A stretch of DNA of 64,000 nt from Clostridia bacterium (GTDB lineage Bacteria > Bacillota > Clostridia > Oscillospirales > Acutalibacteraceae), in assembly GCA_017396895.1 (NCBI GenBank), contig JAFQKN010000031.1, positions 1-64,000 of the forward strand, in the 5' to 3' direction. Positions 35,914 through 43,457 of the stretch are shown here, piece by piece. Every line of letters begins with the position of its first letter. The first letter of the stretch is position 1. Below the pieces are notes generated by a model. The model did not search any database. It was not told the origin of the DNA and saw only the letters and a list, made by a program, of their open reading frames with translations. The position numbers and the translations under genes are program-made.

Positions 35914-37953
35914 TTACAGTACACCGCGTTTGTAAAGTCCCGTTGTTCGCTTGAACGGCGGGTATTTTTTATACAGAAATGCCTCCATCGCTTCTTTGCA
36001 TTCTTCCTTGGTTTCGGTGGTGAACACGAAAGAAACGAAATCCGTTTTCGGAAGATCGCAATCTCCCAGATACAACGGCACGAGGTTGAGGAGAGTGGAA
36101 TATTTTTTGTTTTCACACTGCACGGTGAAGGATTCACCCTTTCGGTCGGTGAGCGTCCGTTTACCGTTACAGCCTGCACAGCCGTTGAGTCCTTTGACCG
36201 GGCAGGCACGAAAACGCATCAGCGGCAGTTTGCCGTATACAAGGATGCCTACGGGAATTTCATTTCGTATGGCAAAGCACTGCTTGTCACTCATTTCAAA
36301 CGAAAGGCAGGCGTCAAACAGACCGATATCTGCATACTTGGAAAGGCTGTCGGAATTGAAAATGTTCAGTCCCGAACCGCCGTGCGGTGTCATGCCGATC
36401 TTTTTGCACATTTCAACCGCACCGATGTTGTCGCACACGGCCTCCGTTACACCCATGTCGTACAGTTTTTGCAGGGTTTGAGTAACAGATGCTTCATTCT
36501 CCTGCCACACGAGAGTCGGAATCTGCACCAACAGGCGGTCTTCATATTGGCCGATCAAGTCGGGATGTTTGTCAAGTACCGCCAGGGGCAGAACGATCTC
36601 GCAGTCTTTTGGGGCGTTGAACAGTTGCTCTGCCGATGTGAAATGCAGACGCAAAGCCGTTTTGAACGGCTTGTCCAATACGTCTTTGTCGGGCGGGATC
36701 TGATCGAAAAACCGATGTGCTTTCGGGGCACTGCGCTTTGTATACAACTGCTCTGCCGCAGATCTGCGCACGGCATTCAGTGAGGAGGCAGGCAACATCA
36801 GTCCGTCGTCCATTGTGCAATCAAACTCGGTGACATAAAACGGTGTACCGCCGAGTTTTGCAAGTGAACGGAATGCATTTTCTTTGTCCAAAGGGCGATT
36901 GAGTGCCGCTTGCGGAACATCGCCCGTAACCGTTGCGGTGTATTCGCCGTCGGAAAGGGTAAAGGAACAAGGAGTGTCTTTTCGCATGGTGAACCGTGCT
37001 TTTACGGGTACGCACTGCCGTTCGGCACGGTAGAGCTCCGCCAGTTTTCCGAATGCGGTCTGCATGGCCGTGACGTCCTCTTTGGTGCGATAGCCGAACA
37101 TGGTCACATCGCGCTTGCCTGTAAGATAACCGTCGGTGAAACCGGAACGTGAAAACACGTTTTTGAGTGTTTCAATGTCATACTGTTCACCGTTCAGTGC
37201 CGCTTTGCAGGCATTCACCGCCGCCGCAACGTATTCGGGACGCTTCATTCTGCCCTCGATCTTAAAAGAAGTCACTCCCGCTTTTGCCATGTCATCAAGG
37301 TGCGACAGCAGACTCATGTCTTTGAGTGACAACGCAAAATTTCTGCCGTGTTCATTTTTGAAATCAAGGCGGCAGGGCTGTGCGCACAATCCGCGGTTGC
37401 CGCTTCTGCTGCCGAGCAAGGCGGAAAAATAGCACATACCCGAAACGCTCATGCAGTGCGCACCGTGCACGAAGGCTTCAATTTCACAATTGACACTGTT
37501 TGCAATTTCGCTGATTTCGTGCAAAGTAAGTTCCCGTGCCGTCACGATGCGGCTGAATCCCATGCGTTCGAGTGCTTTTGCGCCGTTTGCATTGTGAATG
37601 CTCATCTGCGTGGAAGCGTGCAACGGCATGGTCGGACAACATCTTTTTACCAGAGCCGCCACGGCGAGATCCTGTACGATCACTGCATCCGCACCGCTTG
37701 CGGCGATCGTTTTCAATCCTTTTTGTACATCGGCAAGTTCTCGGTCACTGACCAATGTGTTCAGTGTTACATACACTTTTACACCGTATGCATGGCAGTA
37801 TGCGACGGCTTCAAACAGTTCTTCATCGTTAAAATTTTTCGCACTGCGGCGGGCGTTGAGTGTGTTTGTGCCGAGATATACGGCATCAGCACCGCTTCTG
37901 ACGGCGGCGGCCAACTGTTCGGGACCGCCTGCGGGGGCAAGAATTTCGGGCAT
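35914..37953 (-). CDS. U32-family peptidase / 23S rRNA hydroxylase-like protein
   Basis: The 679-residue protein starts MPEILAPAGGPEQLAAAVRSGADAVYLG, the hallmark of the U32 family, and has the core EAFVHGAHCMSVSGMCYFS with GNRGLCAQPC, conserved cysteines that bind an iron-sulfur cluster in RlhA. The long form with an extra C-terminal part (ending in CPVKGLNGCAGCNGKR) resembles Firmicutes and enterobacterial proteins linked to 23S rRNA C2501 hydroxylation. Whether this one is a hydroxylase or a protease is not decided by sequence. Its promoter is back to back with recA. Confidence 0.85.
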   Translation of the reverse strand: MPEILAPAGGPEQLAAAVRSGADAVYLGTNTLNARRSAKNFNDEELFEAVAYCHAYGVKVYVTLNTLVSDRELADVQKGLKTIAASGADAVIVQDLAVAALVKRCCPTMPLHASTQMSIHNANGAKALERMGFSRIVTARELTLHEISEIANSVNCEIEAFVHGAHCMSVSGMCYFSALLGSRSGNRGLCAQPCRLDFKNEHGRNFALSLKDMSLLSHLDDMAKAGVTSFKIEGRMKRPEYVAAAVNACKAALNGEQYDIETLKNVFSRSGFTDGYLTGKRDVTMFGYRTKEDVTAMQTAFGKLAELYRAERQCVPVKARFTMRKDTPCSFTLSDGEYTATVTGDVPQAALNRPLDKENAFRSLAKLGGTPFYVTEFDCTMDDGLMLPASSLNAVRRSAAEQLYTKRSAPKAHRFFDQIPPDKDVLDKPFKTALRLHFTSAEQLFNAPKDCEIVLPLAVLDKHPDLIGQYEDRLLVQIPTLVWQENEASVTQTLQKLYDMGVTEAVCDNIGAVEMCKKIGMTPHGGSGLNIFNSDSLSKYADIGLFDACLSFEMSDKQCFAIRNEIPVGILVYGKLPLMRFRACPVKGLNGCAGCNGKRTLTDRKGESFTVQCENKKYSTLLNLVPLYLGDCDLPKTDFVSFVFTTETKEECKEAMEAFLYKKYPPFKRTTGLYKRGVL

Positions 37954-37983
37954 TTATTGTTCCTCCGTCCCATTGATGACTCT

Positions 37984-38012
37984 ATTGTAGCCTTTTGATG
38001 TTACTTTTGCAA
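37984..38012 (-). promoter_or_regulatory. Promoter of the U32 gene
   Basis: On the minus strand TTGCAA (38012-38007), 17 bases, TACAAT (37989-37984), 31 bases before the ATG. Confidence 0.7.
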
Positions 38013-38030
38013 GTTTTTTATGTTTTCCTC

Positions 38031-38085
38031 TTGCAATTTATAAAAAAATCATGTACAATGTTCTCAACAGCCGAACATTTGTTTT
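38031..38085 (+). promoter_or_regulatory. recA promoter with LexA/SOS box
   Basis: TTGCAA (38031-38036), 17 bases, TACAAT (38054-38059). CGAACATTTGTTTT (38072-38085) matches the Gram-positive SOS consensus CGAACRNRYGTTYC at 12 of 14 positions and lies just after the expected start of transcription, where LexA would block it. Confidence 0.72.
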
Positions 38086-38103
38086 ATTGAAAGGAAGATT
38101 CCG

Positions 38104-39234
38104 ATGTCTGAAGATAAGAAAAAAGCTCTTGAAACTGCCATAGCGCAAATCGAAAAACAATACGGCAAAGGTGCCATCATGCGCTTGGGGCAGAGTGACG
38201 CACTGCAGATCGAAGCCATTTCAACAGGTTCTCTCACACTTGATGCCGCAACAGGTATCGGCGGACTTCCAAAAGGAAGAATCATTGAAATTTACGGTCC
38301 CGAATCTTCCGGTAAAACAACACTCGCACTGCACGTGGTTGCCGAGGCACAGAAAGCAGGCGGCGAAGCCGCTTTCATCGATGCCGAACACGCACTGGAT
38401 CCCGTTTATGCCGCAAACTTGGGTGTAGACGTTGATTCTCTGCTGGTCGCGCAGCCCGATAACGGAGAACAGGCGTTGGAAATTGCGGAAGCACTTACCC
38501 GTTCCGGCGCGTTGGACGTCATTGTTGTGGACTCGGTTGCCGCATTGGTGCCCAGAGCCGAAATCGAAGGGGAAATGGGCGATTCTCACGTCGGTCTGCA
38601 CGCAAGACTGATGTCGCAGGCATTGCGTAAACTCGCAGGTGCCATTTCGCGTTCCAACTGCATCGTCATTTTCATCAACCAGTTGCGTGAAAAAGTCGGT
38701 GTCATGTACGGCAACCCCGAAGTCACCACCGGCGGTCGTGCGCTCAAGTTCTATGCATCCATGCGTATTGACGTGCGCAAGGTCGAACAGATCAAAGCAC
38801 CCGGCAATGATTTTGTCGGATCGCGCACCCGTTGCAAAATTGTCAAAAACAAAGTGGCACCGCCCTTCAAACAGGCTGAGTTTGACATCATGTTCGGTAC
38901 GGGTATCTCCAAAACCAGCGAAATTCTTGAATTGGGCATCCGTTTTGACATCGTGCAGAAAAGCGGTTCATGGCTTTCCTACGGTGAAGAACGGTTGGGA
39001 CAGGGACGCGACAATGTGCGCATGATGCTCGATAAAAACACGGCTTTGCGTGATGAGATCGAAGCCAAGATCCGTTCCCATCCGGATTTCGTCAGCAGTA
39101 TGCGTGCCGATGCCCCGCCTGCAAGCAATGTTCCCGAAACGGATGAAGACGGTGAAGTGATCGAACCCGTAGCCCCCATTGCCCCCAACAACGGCCGTGT
39201 ACCCAAGATCAAAATTGACATTACCGCTGACTGA
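38104..39234 (+). CDS. recA: Recombinase RecA
   Basis: The 376-residue protein binds single-stranded DNA, drives strand exchange and triggers LexA self-cleavage. It has Walker [10 protein letters not shown] (about residues 65-73), Walker B ([12 protein letters not shown]), the loop L1 region [12 protein letters not shown] and L2 ([21 protein letters not shown]). The acidic C-terminal tail ([12 protein letters not shown]) is typical. A probable SOS box lies upstream. It is first in recA-recX-rimO-pgsA-comEB. Confidence 0.98.
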   Translation: MSEDKKKALETAIAQIEKQYGKGAIMRLGQSDALQIEAISTGSLTLDAATGIGGLPKGRIIEIYGPESSGKTTLALHVVAEAQKAGGEAAFIDAEHALDPVYAANLGVDVDSLLVAQPDNGEQALEIAEALTRSGALDVIVVDSVAALVPRAEIEGEMGDSHVGLHARLMSQALRKLAGAISRSNCIVIFINQLREKVGVMYGNPEVTTGGRALKFYASMRIDVRKVEQIKAPGNDFVGSRTRCKIVKNKVAPPFKQAEFDIMFGTGISKTSEILELGIRFDIVQKSGSWLSYGEERLGQGRDNVRMMLDKNTALRDEIEAKIRSHPDFVSSMRADAPPASNVPETDEDGEVIEPVAPIAPNNGRVPKIKIDITAD

Positions 39235-39854
39235 TGATATTGACCACGACCACCGCCAAAAGCGGTAAGATCAATTTGTATACAGACGGAGAATACCGAT
39301 TTTCCGTTCCTGCCGAGGTATGGTTTGCCAATGCGTACCGAGACGGCGATGTAATCGAAGAAGAGGAGTTAGCAGCCCTGCAAACGGCGGCTGACTCCGT
39401 TTTTGCGTATGAAAATGCCTTGCGGCTGTTGAGTATGCGCGCCCATTCCGAAAAGGAACTGACGGATAAACTCAAACGAAAATACAAGTCTGCCGCCGCG
39501 AAACAGGCGGTCGAAAAGTGCCGTGAACTGGGCTTGATCGATGATGAAAAATTTGCAGTAATGCTTGCGGATGAACTGGTGCGGCGCAAGCATTATGCTC
39601 CTAAACGGGTGGAAAATGAACTCATATCCCGCGGAATTGACCGTCATATTGCCCAAAGTGCGGCGCAAACACTTGACATTGACGAAAAAATCAGTATTAT
39701 TGATATAATAGATAAATTATGCCCACAGGATACCGTGCCCGATGCAAAAACAAAAAAGCGGATCATCAACCGCCTGTTGCGCTTGGGTTATGCGCCCCAT
39801 GAAGTGTTTGACACGGTGGAAAATTTGGGTTGGAACGAAGAAGATACAGAATAA
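39234..39854 (+). CDS. recX: RecA regulator RecX
   Basis: The 206-residue protein is made of three-helix RecX repeats (ALRLLSMRAHSEKELTDKL, ELGLIDDEKFAVMLADEL, IINRLLRLGYAPHEVFDTVE). RecX binds RecA filaments and limits their growth. Its ATG shares a base with the recA stop (TGATG), so the two are translationally coupled. An N-terminal beta stretch (GKINLYTDGEYRFSVPAEVW) is usual in Firmicutes RecX. Confidence 0.93.
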   Translation: MILTTTTAKSGKINLYTDGEYRFSVPAEVWFANAYRDGDVIEEEELAALQTAADSVFAYENALRLLSMRAHSEKELTDKLKRKYKSAAAKQAVEKCRELGLIDDEKFAVMLADELVRRKHYAPKRVENELISRGIDRHIAQSAAQTLDIDEKISIIDIIDKLCPQDTVPDAKTKKRIINRLLRLGYAPHEVFDTVENLGWNEEDTE

Positions 39855-39865
39855 GGAAAATAAAA

Positions 39866-41194
39866 ATGCAGAAAAAGATCGGTTTTATTTCTCTGGGCTG
39901 TCCGAAAAATCAGGTGGACAGCGAAATGATGCTTGCAAAACTCAGCGATGCGGGATTTATTCTCACTGATACCCCCATCGGTGCCGATGCCGTAATCATC
40001 AACACCTGCGGCTTTATTGAAGAAGCCAAGCAGGAAGCCATTGACAACATTCTTGAAATGGCGCAACTCAAAGAAGACGGCGATCTCGGCAAGATCATCG
40101 TTCTTGGCTGTATGGCAGAGCGTTACCGCGATGAAATACTCAAAGAGATGCCCGAAGTGGATGCAGTCGCAGGTTTAGGTGCCAACGGACAGATCGTTGA
40201 ATTTGTCACCAACGTGTTCAACGAAACGGAAGACAGCCGTTTTCCCGCAAAAGAGGAAATGCCTTTGGGGGATCCGCGTATTTTGTCCACACCGCCGCAT
40301 TGGGCGTATCTTAAAATAGCAGACGGTTGCTCCAACCGCTGTTCTTACTGTGCCATTCCCGATATTCGCGGTCCGTTCCGTTCGCGTCCGATGGAGGATA
40401 TTGTCAAAGAAGCGGCCATGCTTGCCATGAACGGCATCAAAGAACTCATTCTCATTGCACAGGACACCACGCGTTACGGCGAAGACCTGTATGACGAAAA
40501 GAAATTGCCTGCACTGCTTCGCGAACTGAATCAACTCGACGGCATCCGTTGGATCCGTTTGCTGTACTGCTATCCCGACCGAATTACGGACGAACTGCTT
40601 GAAACGATGCGCGATTGCGAAAAGGTATTGCCGTATATCGATCTTCCCATTCAGCACGCAGACGGCAACATTCTGCGCGCCATGAACCGCAACGGTGACG
40701 TGAACAGTTTGTTGGCATTGGTAGAAAAGATCCGTTCCTATCTGCCCGATTGTGTACTGCGCACTACCCTTATTACCGGTTTCCCCGGGGAGGATGAAGC
40801 CGCATTTGAAACACTTGGCGAATTTGTGCAAAAAGCCCGTTTTGACCGTCTGGGTTGCTTTGCTTATTCCGCAGAAGAAGGCACACCTGCTGCGGAAATG
40901 AACGGACAGATCGACAGGGAAGTTGCGCAAAAACGCGGGGAAAGCATTATGGATCTGCAGTATCGCATCTTCACCGAAAAGCAGGAAGCACTGGTCGATA
41001 CCGTGCAGACCTGCATCGTGGATGCGTATGATGCTTACAACGATTGCTACATCGGCAGAACATGGCGAGATGCCCCCGAGATCGATTCCACCGTCTATTT
41101 CACCTGTGATTATGAACTGACAGACGGAATGCTCGTTGAGGTCGAAATTCAAAAGACGGAAGACGTGGATCTTGTCGGTCGCGTCATTGAATAA
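39866..41194 (+). CDS. rimO: Ribosomal protein S12 methylthiotransferase RimO
   Basis: The 442-residue radical SAM enzyme adds a methylthio group to an Asp of ribosomal protein S12. The N-terminal domain binds one cluster through Cys in SLGCPKNQVDSE, NTCGFIEEAK and LGCMAERY. The radical SAM motif is CSNRCSYCAIP, followed by GPFRSRP and DTTRYG, which favour RimO over MiaB. The C-terminal TRAM domain ends VDLVGRVIE. The start is the MQKKIGFISLGC codon behind AAGGAAAA. Confidence 0.95.
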   Translation: MQKKIGFISLGCPKNQVDSEMMLAKLSDAGFILTDTPIGADAVIINTCGFIEEAKQEAIDNILEMAQLKEDGDLGKIIVLGCMAERYRDEILKEMPEVDAVAGLGANGQIVEFVTNVFNETEDSRFPAKEEMPLGDPRILSTPPHWAYLKIADGCSNRCSYCAIPDIRGPFRSRPMEDIVKEAAMLAMNGIKELILIAQDTTRYGEDLYDEKKLPALLRELNQLDGIRWIRLLYCYPDRITDELLETMRDCEKVLPYIDLPIQHADGNILRAMNRNGDVNSLLALVEKIRSYLPDCVLRTTLITGFPGEDEAAFETLGEFVQKARFDRLGCFAYSAEEGTPAAEMNGQIDREVAQKRGESIMDLQYRIFTEKQEALVDTVQTCIVDAYDAYNDCYIGRTWRDAPEIDSTVYFTCDYELTDGMLVEVEIQKTEDVDLVGRVIE

Positions 41195-41214
41195 TATACA
41201 TAAAAGGAGTTTAC

Positions 41215-41784
41215 ATGAACGTACCCAACCGTTTGACCGTGCTTCGTATGGTCATAACCCCTGTTTTTTTGGCGATTTTTCTCGCTGAAAGCATCTCGAA
41301 CCACTTTTTGTGGGGCTTGCTGATTTACGCCGTTGGTTGTATTACAGATTTCTTGGACGGCAAAATTGCAAGAAAGTACAATCTTATTACCGTATTCGGT
41401 AAACTGGCCGATCCCGTTGCCGATAAAATGCTCACCACGGCCGCCCTGCTTGCGCTCATGCAATTGGGGCTGTGCAGTATCTGGATCGTAATGATCGTTC
41501 TTGTGCGCGAATTTGCCGTTACTTCCCTTCGTCTTGTAGCCTCTGCGCAAGGTGTGGTGATTCCCGCAAATATCTGGGGAAAACTCAAGACCGCCACGCA
41601 GATGGTGTTCACCCTTTTGATGCTGCTTGCAACGCATTTGGCCGACAGCGGTGTGATTCCGGCCGATTTTAATTTGCCGCTGCTTTCCAACATTCTGCTT
41701 GCGATCACGGCGGTGCTTGCCGTGGTGTCGGGCATCATTTACATCAACGATGCATCCAAAGTCATTGATATCAATGCAAAATGA
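41215..41784 (+). CDS. pgsA: CDP-diacylglycerol-glycerol-3-phosphate phosphatidyltransferase
   Basis: The 189-residue membrane enzyme makes phosphatidylglycerol phosphate from CDP-diacylglycerol. The CDP-alcohol phosphotransferase motif is intact: DFLDGKIARKY then GKLADPVADK, giving DGxxARx(8)GxxxDxxxD. It begins MNVPNRLTVLRMVITP, as PgsA does, and has about five membrane segments. Its TGA overlaps the ATGA before the deaminase gene, so the two are joined. Confidence 0.94.
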   Translation: MNVPNRLTVLRMVITPVFLAIFLAESISNHFLWGLLIYAVGCITDFLDGKIARKYNLITVFGKLADPVADKMLTTAALLALMQLGLCSIWIVMIVLVREFAVTSLRLVASAQGVVIPANIWGKLKTATQMVFTLLMLLATHLADSGVIPADFNLPLLSNILLAITAVLAVVSGIIYINDASKVIDINAK

Positions 41785-41798
41785 AAGGAGAAACAGAT

Positions 41799-42287
41799 AT
41801 GCTTCGCCGTGACAAAGTCAACTACTATCTTGATCTTGCCGAGGTGGTCTCCAAACGAACCACCTGCCTTCGCCGTCGCTACGGTGCGGTCATTGTGAAT
41901 AATGACGAAGTGGTTTCCACCGGCTATGTCGGTGCACCCAGAGGAAGAAAAAACTGTACCGATTTGGGGGTGTGCATCCGACAGAAAATGCAGATTCCCC
42001 GCGGTGAACGCTATGAACTTTGCCGCAGTGTCCATGCCGAGGCCAATGCCATTATCAGTGCCCCGCGCGACAAAATGATCGGTGCTACGCTGTATCTGAC
42101 CGGTCAGGAAGTGGATACGGGCGAGTATGTTTCCAACTCCTGTTGTTGTTCGATGTGCAAGCGCATGGTCATCAACGCAGGCATTCAGACCGTTGTCATT
42201 CGTGACGACAGTGAGAATTACCGTGTGATCCCCGTTTCGGATTGGATCGAAAACGATGAATCCCTTGAAGGGACGCTTGGCTATTGA
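41799..42287 (+). CDS. dCMP deaminase family protein (ComEB-like)
   Basis: A 162-residue zinc enzyme of the cytidine/deoxycytidylate deaminase fold. The proton-shuttling Glu is in VHAEANAI, and the zinc Cys pair is in SCCCSMCKR. Deamination of dCMP to dUMP feeds thymidylate synthesis. The ATG at 41799 has AAAGGAG upstream and is preferred over one at 41781 that overlaps the pgsA stop. Last gene of the recA operon, followed by a terminator. Confidence 0.9.
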   Translation: MLRRDKVNYYLDLAEVVSKRTTCLRRRYGAVIVNNDEVVSTGYVGAPRGRKNCTDLGVCIRQKMQIPRGERYELCRSVHAEANAIISAPRDKMIGATLYLTGQEVDTGEYVSNSCCCSMCKRMVINAGIQTVVIRDDSENYRVIPVSDWIENDESLEGTLGY

Positions 42288-42303
42288 GGTTTGACTTTTT
42301 TAC

Positions 42304-42338
42304 GACCTGTCTTTTTACAAGGCAGGTCATTTTTTTTG
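42304..42338 (+). terminator. Terminator of the recA-comEB operon (copy 1 of a near-duplicate pair)
   Basis: GACCTGTC pairs with GGCAGGTC across TTTTTACAA and is followed by ATTTTTTTT. A nearly identical hairpin stands at 43334-43367. Confidence 0.85.
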
Positions 42339-42358
42339 CAAATACACAATTGTCAATA

Positions 42359-42441
42359 AATGCCAAAATTGCGTGTTATGATATTTTTAAATACGCAAAA
42401 ATTGCGTAAATAAATTTTTGATATTACGCAATTATTGCGTA
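42359..42441. promoter_or_regulatory. Three phased palindromes at 33-base spacing
   Basis: TACGCAA-aaa-TTGCGTA (42392-42408) and TACGCAA-tta-TTGCGTA (42425-42441) are perfect 17-base palindromes. A degenerate one (42359-42375, right arm TTGCGTG) lies upstream. Centres are 42367, 42400 and 42433, exactly 33 bases apart, about three helical turns, so all face the same side of the DNA. They directly precede the -35 box of the toxin-antitoxin operon, whose first gene encodes a helix-turn-helix domain. Confidence 0.82.
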
Positions 42442-42447
42442 TTTGTC

Positions 42448-42476
42448 TTGCATATTTTTTAATTGAGTGGTATAAT
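42448..42476 (+). promoter_or_regulatory. Promoter of the MntA/HepT module
   Basis: TTGCAT (42448-42453), 17 bases, TATAAT (42471-42476). The nearest palindrome ends 7 bases upstream of the -35 box. Confidence 0.8.
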
Positions 42477-42496
42477 ACCAATAAAGGTGATGAAAA

Positions 42497-42967
42497 ATGA
42501 CACTCAGGGATCTTCGAAGATCAAAAAAACTGACACAGGAAGAATGTGCAAGATATCTCGGAATACCTTTGCGAACGTATCAGAATTACGAAACCGATCA
42601 TGCAAAAGCGGGTACCATGAAATATGAATTCATGGTACAAAAACTCAAAGATTTTGGCTTTTTGGATGAATCTCACGGGATGCTGACCGTTGAACGGATC
42701 AAAGAAATCTGCACTGCTGTTTTTCGGGATTTTGATGTTGATTATTGCTATCTGTTTGGTTCGTATGCAAAGGGAAAAGCCACTGAAAGCAGTGATGTCG
42801 ATTTACTGGTATCAACGACGGTATCGGGAATACAATTCTTTGATCTTGCGGAAGCATTGCGTGAAGCTCTGCACAAAAAGGTTGACATACTGAATCTTGA
42901 ACAACTCAGCGAAAATCCGGAACTGATAAATGAAATACTCAAGGATGGATTAAGAATATATGGATAA
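42497..42967 (+). CDS. HTH-nucleotidyltransferase fusion antitoxin (MntA type)
   Basis: The 156-residue protein joins an XRE-type helix-turn-helix (1-60; LTQEECARYLGIPLRTYQNYE) to a minimal nucleotidyltransferase. The MNT motif GSx10DxD is complete: Gly88-Ser89, Asp100 and Asp102, with a third acid at Asp130 (KKVDILN). In type VII systems MntA transfers AMP to a Tyr of the HEPN toxin and silences it. Usual MntA proteins lack the HTH, so this one probably also represses its own promoter through the three palindromes. It overlaps the HEPN gene by 8 bases. Confidence 0.9.
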   Translation: MTLRDLRRSKKLTQEECARYLGIPLRTYQNYETDHAKAGTMKYEFMVQKLKDFGFLDESHGMLTVERIKEICTAVFRDFDVDYCYLFGSYAKGKATESSDVDLLVSTTVSGIQFFDLAEALREALHKKVDILNLEQLSENPELINEILKDGLRIYG

Positions 42968-43298
42968 CAAAAAAGATAATAATTATTACATTAAAAGAAT
43001 CGTAACCGATCTGGAATTTATATTTGAACACACGCGGAAACTGACTCTCGGAGAACTCGAAGCGAATGAGATCCTTGTGGATTCTGTGATGTTCAGATTG
43101 ATTCAGATCGCAGAGAACGCAGATAAACTGACAGAAGATTTTAAGTCTGGTTACGCAACGATTCCATGGAGAGCCATGAAAGGAATGCGTAACAGAATCG
43201 TTCACGAATATGGCAACGTGAAAATGAATGTAGTGTATGACACTGTACGCAAGGACATTCCGGAATTGCTTGCGCAACTTAAGAGAATAGCAGAGTAA
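42960..43298 (+). CDS. HEPN-domain toxin (HepT type, DUF86)
   Basis: A 112-residue all-helical protein with the HEPN ribonuclease motif RX4HXY: Arg77, His82 and Tyr84 in MRNRIVHEY. Tyr84 is the residue AMPylated by MntA in characterised HepT pairs. Position right after the nucleotidyltransferase, with overlapping frames, supports a type VII toxin-antitoxin pair. All key residues are intact. It is followed by a terminator. Confidence 0.9.
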   Translation: MDNKKDNNYYIKRIVTDLEFIFEHTRKLTLGELEANEILVDSVMFRLIQIAENADKLTEDFKSGYATIPWRAMKGMRNRIVHEYGNVKMNVVYDTVRKDIPELLAQLKRIAE

Positions 43299-43333
43299 AA
43301 CGCATCCGGCATTATACAATTGCATGAAAACCG

Positions 43334-43367
43334 CACCTGTCTTTTGCAAGGCAGGTTGTTTTTTTCG
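43334..43367 (+). terminator. Terminator of the MntA/HepT module (copy 2 of a near-duplicate pair)
   Basis: ACCTGTC pairs with GGCAGGT across TTTTGCAA and is followed by TGTTTTTTTC. It differs from 42304-42338 at only a few positions. Confidence 0.8.
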
Positions 43368-43375
43368 AAAATGAC

Positions 43376-43431
43376 TTGACAAAGGCAGTAAAGTCTGTTA
43401 TTGTATAAGTGTGATATCTGTGATAGCACAC
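43376..43431 (+). promoter_or_regulatory. Promoter and probable GntR operator of the ABC operon
   Basis: TTGACA (43376-43381), 17 bases, TATTGT (43399-43404). The inverted repeat GTGTGATATC-TGT-GATAGCACAC (43409-43431, one mismatch) covers the expected transcription start. Its size and position fit repression by the YtrA-type regulator encoded fourth-to-last in this operon. Confidence 0.7.
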
Positions 43432-43457
43432 CTATAATGCACGCGGGAGGGACTTCC

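Noticed and set aside
34724..43298. Prophage or genomic island, based on two toxin-antitoxin pairs and DUF5662
   Set aside because: No integrase, terminase or structural genes; the intervening genes (recA, rimO, pgsA) are core. The two modules look like separate small insertions.
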